This document shows positions 63,217 to 64,000 of a stretch of 64,000 nucleotides of DNA, in pieces. The DNA is from Lacibacter cauensis (lineage in GTDB: Bacteria; Bacteroidota; Bacteroidia; Chitinophagales; Chitinophagaceae). Location: positions 25,248 through 89,247 of the forward strand of contig NZ_VLLE01000004.1 in the NCBI RefSeq assembly GCF_007830055.1, written 5' to 3'. The position numbers and the translations under genes are program-made. The notes below the pieces were generated by a model. It saw only the letters and a program-made list of their open reading frames with translations. It did not search any database and was not told the origin of the DNA. Position 1 is the stretch's first letter. Each line of letters opens with the position of its first letter.

Positions 63217-64000
63217 GCTTTCTTATTTTTTTGCTTGATTTCTTTGATAGTGTGTTCTTCTGTATGTGTTAAGTGAAACTTTGATACCGCTACTCTTTGC
63301 GAACCATAAATGCCTGAATGTCCACTGAAATAATAGGCAGTGAAACAAGCCACTGCATAGTAAACGACATTGTTAGAGCCGAATAATTCTACACCCATCA
63401 GGGTACAGGCAAGTGGGGTGTTGGTTGCTCCTGCAAAAACTGCAATGAAGCCAAGTCCAGCAAATAAATCAACAGGTGAACCACTGATGGTTGCTAATGT
63501 ATTTCCAAGTGTTGCACCAATAAAAAACAACGGGGTTACTTCACCGCCTTTAAAGCCTGTGCTTAATGTAATGGCAGTTAATAATAATTTCCAAAACCAA
63601 CTCCATGTATCTGCACCATTTGTATGAAATGCGGAAACAATGCTTACGCCACTTGTAGGATTGGTGACACCTAAACCCAGATAATCAAATGTGCCCAAAG
63701 CATAGCTGATGCCGATAACCAGTGCTGCACCGATAAAGGGTGTTATCCAATTGTTGTGGATGTACTTTGCTGCTCCGTCTTTAATCATGTGTGATGTTTC
63801 AGCAAACAAATAGCCAACCAAACCAAAGGCTGCACTTGCAACAATTACTTTGGCAAGCAATAGAAAATCGAATGAGAGATAAGGCAGCCAACGTGTAGTA
63901 TCTTTAATTTCACCGATAAATGCAATGCTGTAGTGGGTGTGGTGAATGCCATAAGCAGAACAAGTAATGTCGGCAAGGACACTAGCAATTAAACAGGGAG
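63213..64000 (-). CDS. ClC-family fluoride/chloride transporter (N-terminus cut by window edge)
   Basis: The C-terminal 262 residues of a ClC-type membrane transporter; the start lies beyond base 64000. Visible parts begin [20 protein letters not shown], then [20 protein letters not shown]. The segment [20 protein letters not shown] corresponds to the ClC region GSGGxGGxFAPxLFIGAxxG and has the Lys-Gly-Gly-Glu form I associate with the fluoride-specific ClC-F branch. [20 protein letters not shown] is the last conserved helix. With DUF190 and CrcB downstream it is most likely a fluoride/proton antiporter. The ion selectivity filter in the N-terminal part is not visible, so chloride cannot be excluded. 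Confidence 0.85.
   Translation of the reverse strand, partial: PCLIASVLADITCSAYGIHHTHYSIAFIGEIKDTTRWLPYLSFDFLLLAKVIVASAAFGLVGYLFAETSHMIKDGAAKYIHNNWITPFIGAALVIGISYALGTFDYLGLGVTNPTSGVSIVSAFHTNGADTWSWFWKLLLTAITLSTGFKGGEVTPLFFIGATLGNTLATISGSPVDLFAGLGFIAVFAGATNTPLACTLMGVELFGSNNVVYYAVACFTAYYFSGHSGIYGSQRVAVSKFHLTHTEEHTIKEIKQKNKKA

Noticed and set aside
1..64000. CRISPR arrays, rRNA genes, intact insertion sequences, prophage structural genes
   Set aside because: No regularly spaced repeats of 25-40 bases, no rRNA-like conserved stretches, and no transposase, integrase or phage protein among the frames.

Overview
The window is chromosomal DNA of a Bacteroidota bacterium, most likely of the Chitinophagaceae. 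The evidence is a TonB-type outer-membrane barrel protein with a carboxypeptidase-like N-terminal domain, a PorP/SprF protein beside a large protein with a gliding-type C-terminal domain (type IX secretion), T9SS type A and B sorting tails, DUF4476, and several promoters of the Bacteroidota form TTG-N17-23-TAnnTTTG. Shine-Dalgarno sequences are scarce. I found no tRNA, rRNA or CRISPR array, and no intact insertion sequence.

Layout. 1-17 kb is mostly housekeeping: secA (cut by the window edge), an outer-membrane barrel protein, atpG with its own promoter, scpB, lysA, a malic enzyme fused to a phosphotransacetylase-like domain, mlaE-mlaF, sucD, and small genes (DUF4198, a four-helix membrane protein, a pentapeptide-repeat protein, a methyltransferase). 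17-33 kb holds a DUF4476 protein, a 2032-residue alpha-2-macroglobulin with an intact thioester motif, and a leftward cluster (O-methyltransferase, LysM glucosaminidase, hpt, VWA protein) preceded by a sodium/solute symporter. A LOG-family protein, a small porin-like protein and a GlcD-type FAD oxidase follow. 32.7-43.4 kb has the T9SS pair, recG (no ATG, GTG or TTG start visible), a glycosyltransferase, and a secreted caspase-like protease with a small secreted neighbour.

43.5-58 kb is a dense signalling block. Two multi-PAS HisKA_3 kinases lie head to tail with a NarL-type regulator and a stand-alone receiver. Next come a T9SS-sorted protein and an orphan LytTR regulator. Last is an operon of an H-NOX haem sensor, a hybrid kinase whose N-terminus looks like the HNOBA domain of soluble guanylate cyclases, and a second NarL-type regulator. 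The H-NOX and kinase genes overlap as TAATG. The kinase carries HNOBA, three PAS domains, HisKA, HATPase, receiver and HPt, so it holds an entire phosphorelay. Similar inverted repeats (GTAGT-N6/7-ACTAC) sit at three intergenic sites of this block.

58.2-62 kb is gene-poor and looks like a mobile-element remnant or accessory insertion: a small helix-turn-helix-like protein, an unknown 249-residue protein, a DUF6943-like protein, two copies of a hairpin-plus-promoter module, a large imperfect inverted repeat and an extragenic repeat. 62-64 kb is a probable fluoride-resistance operon: ClC-type channel (cut by the window edge), DUF190 protein, CrcB/Fluc and a universal stress protein.
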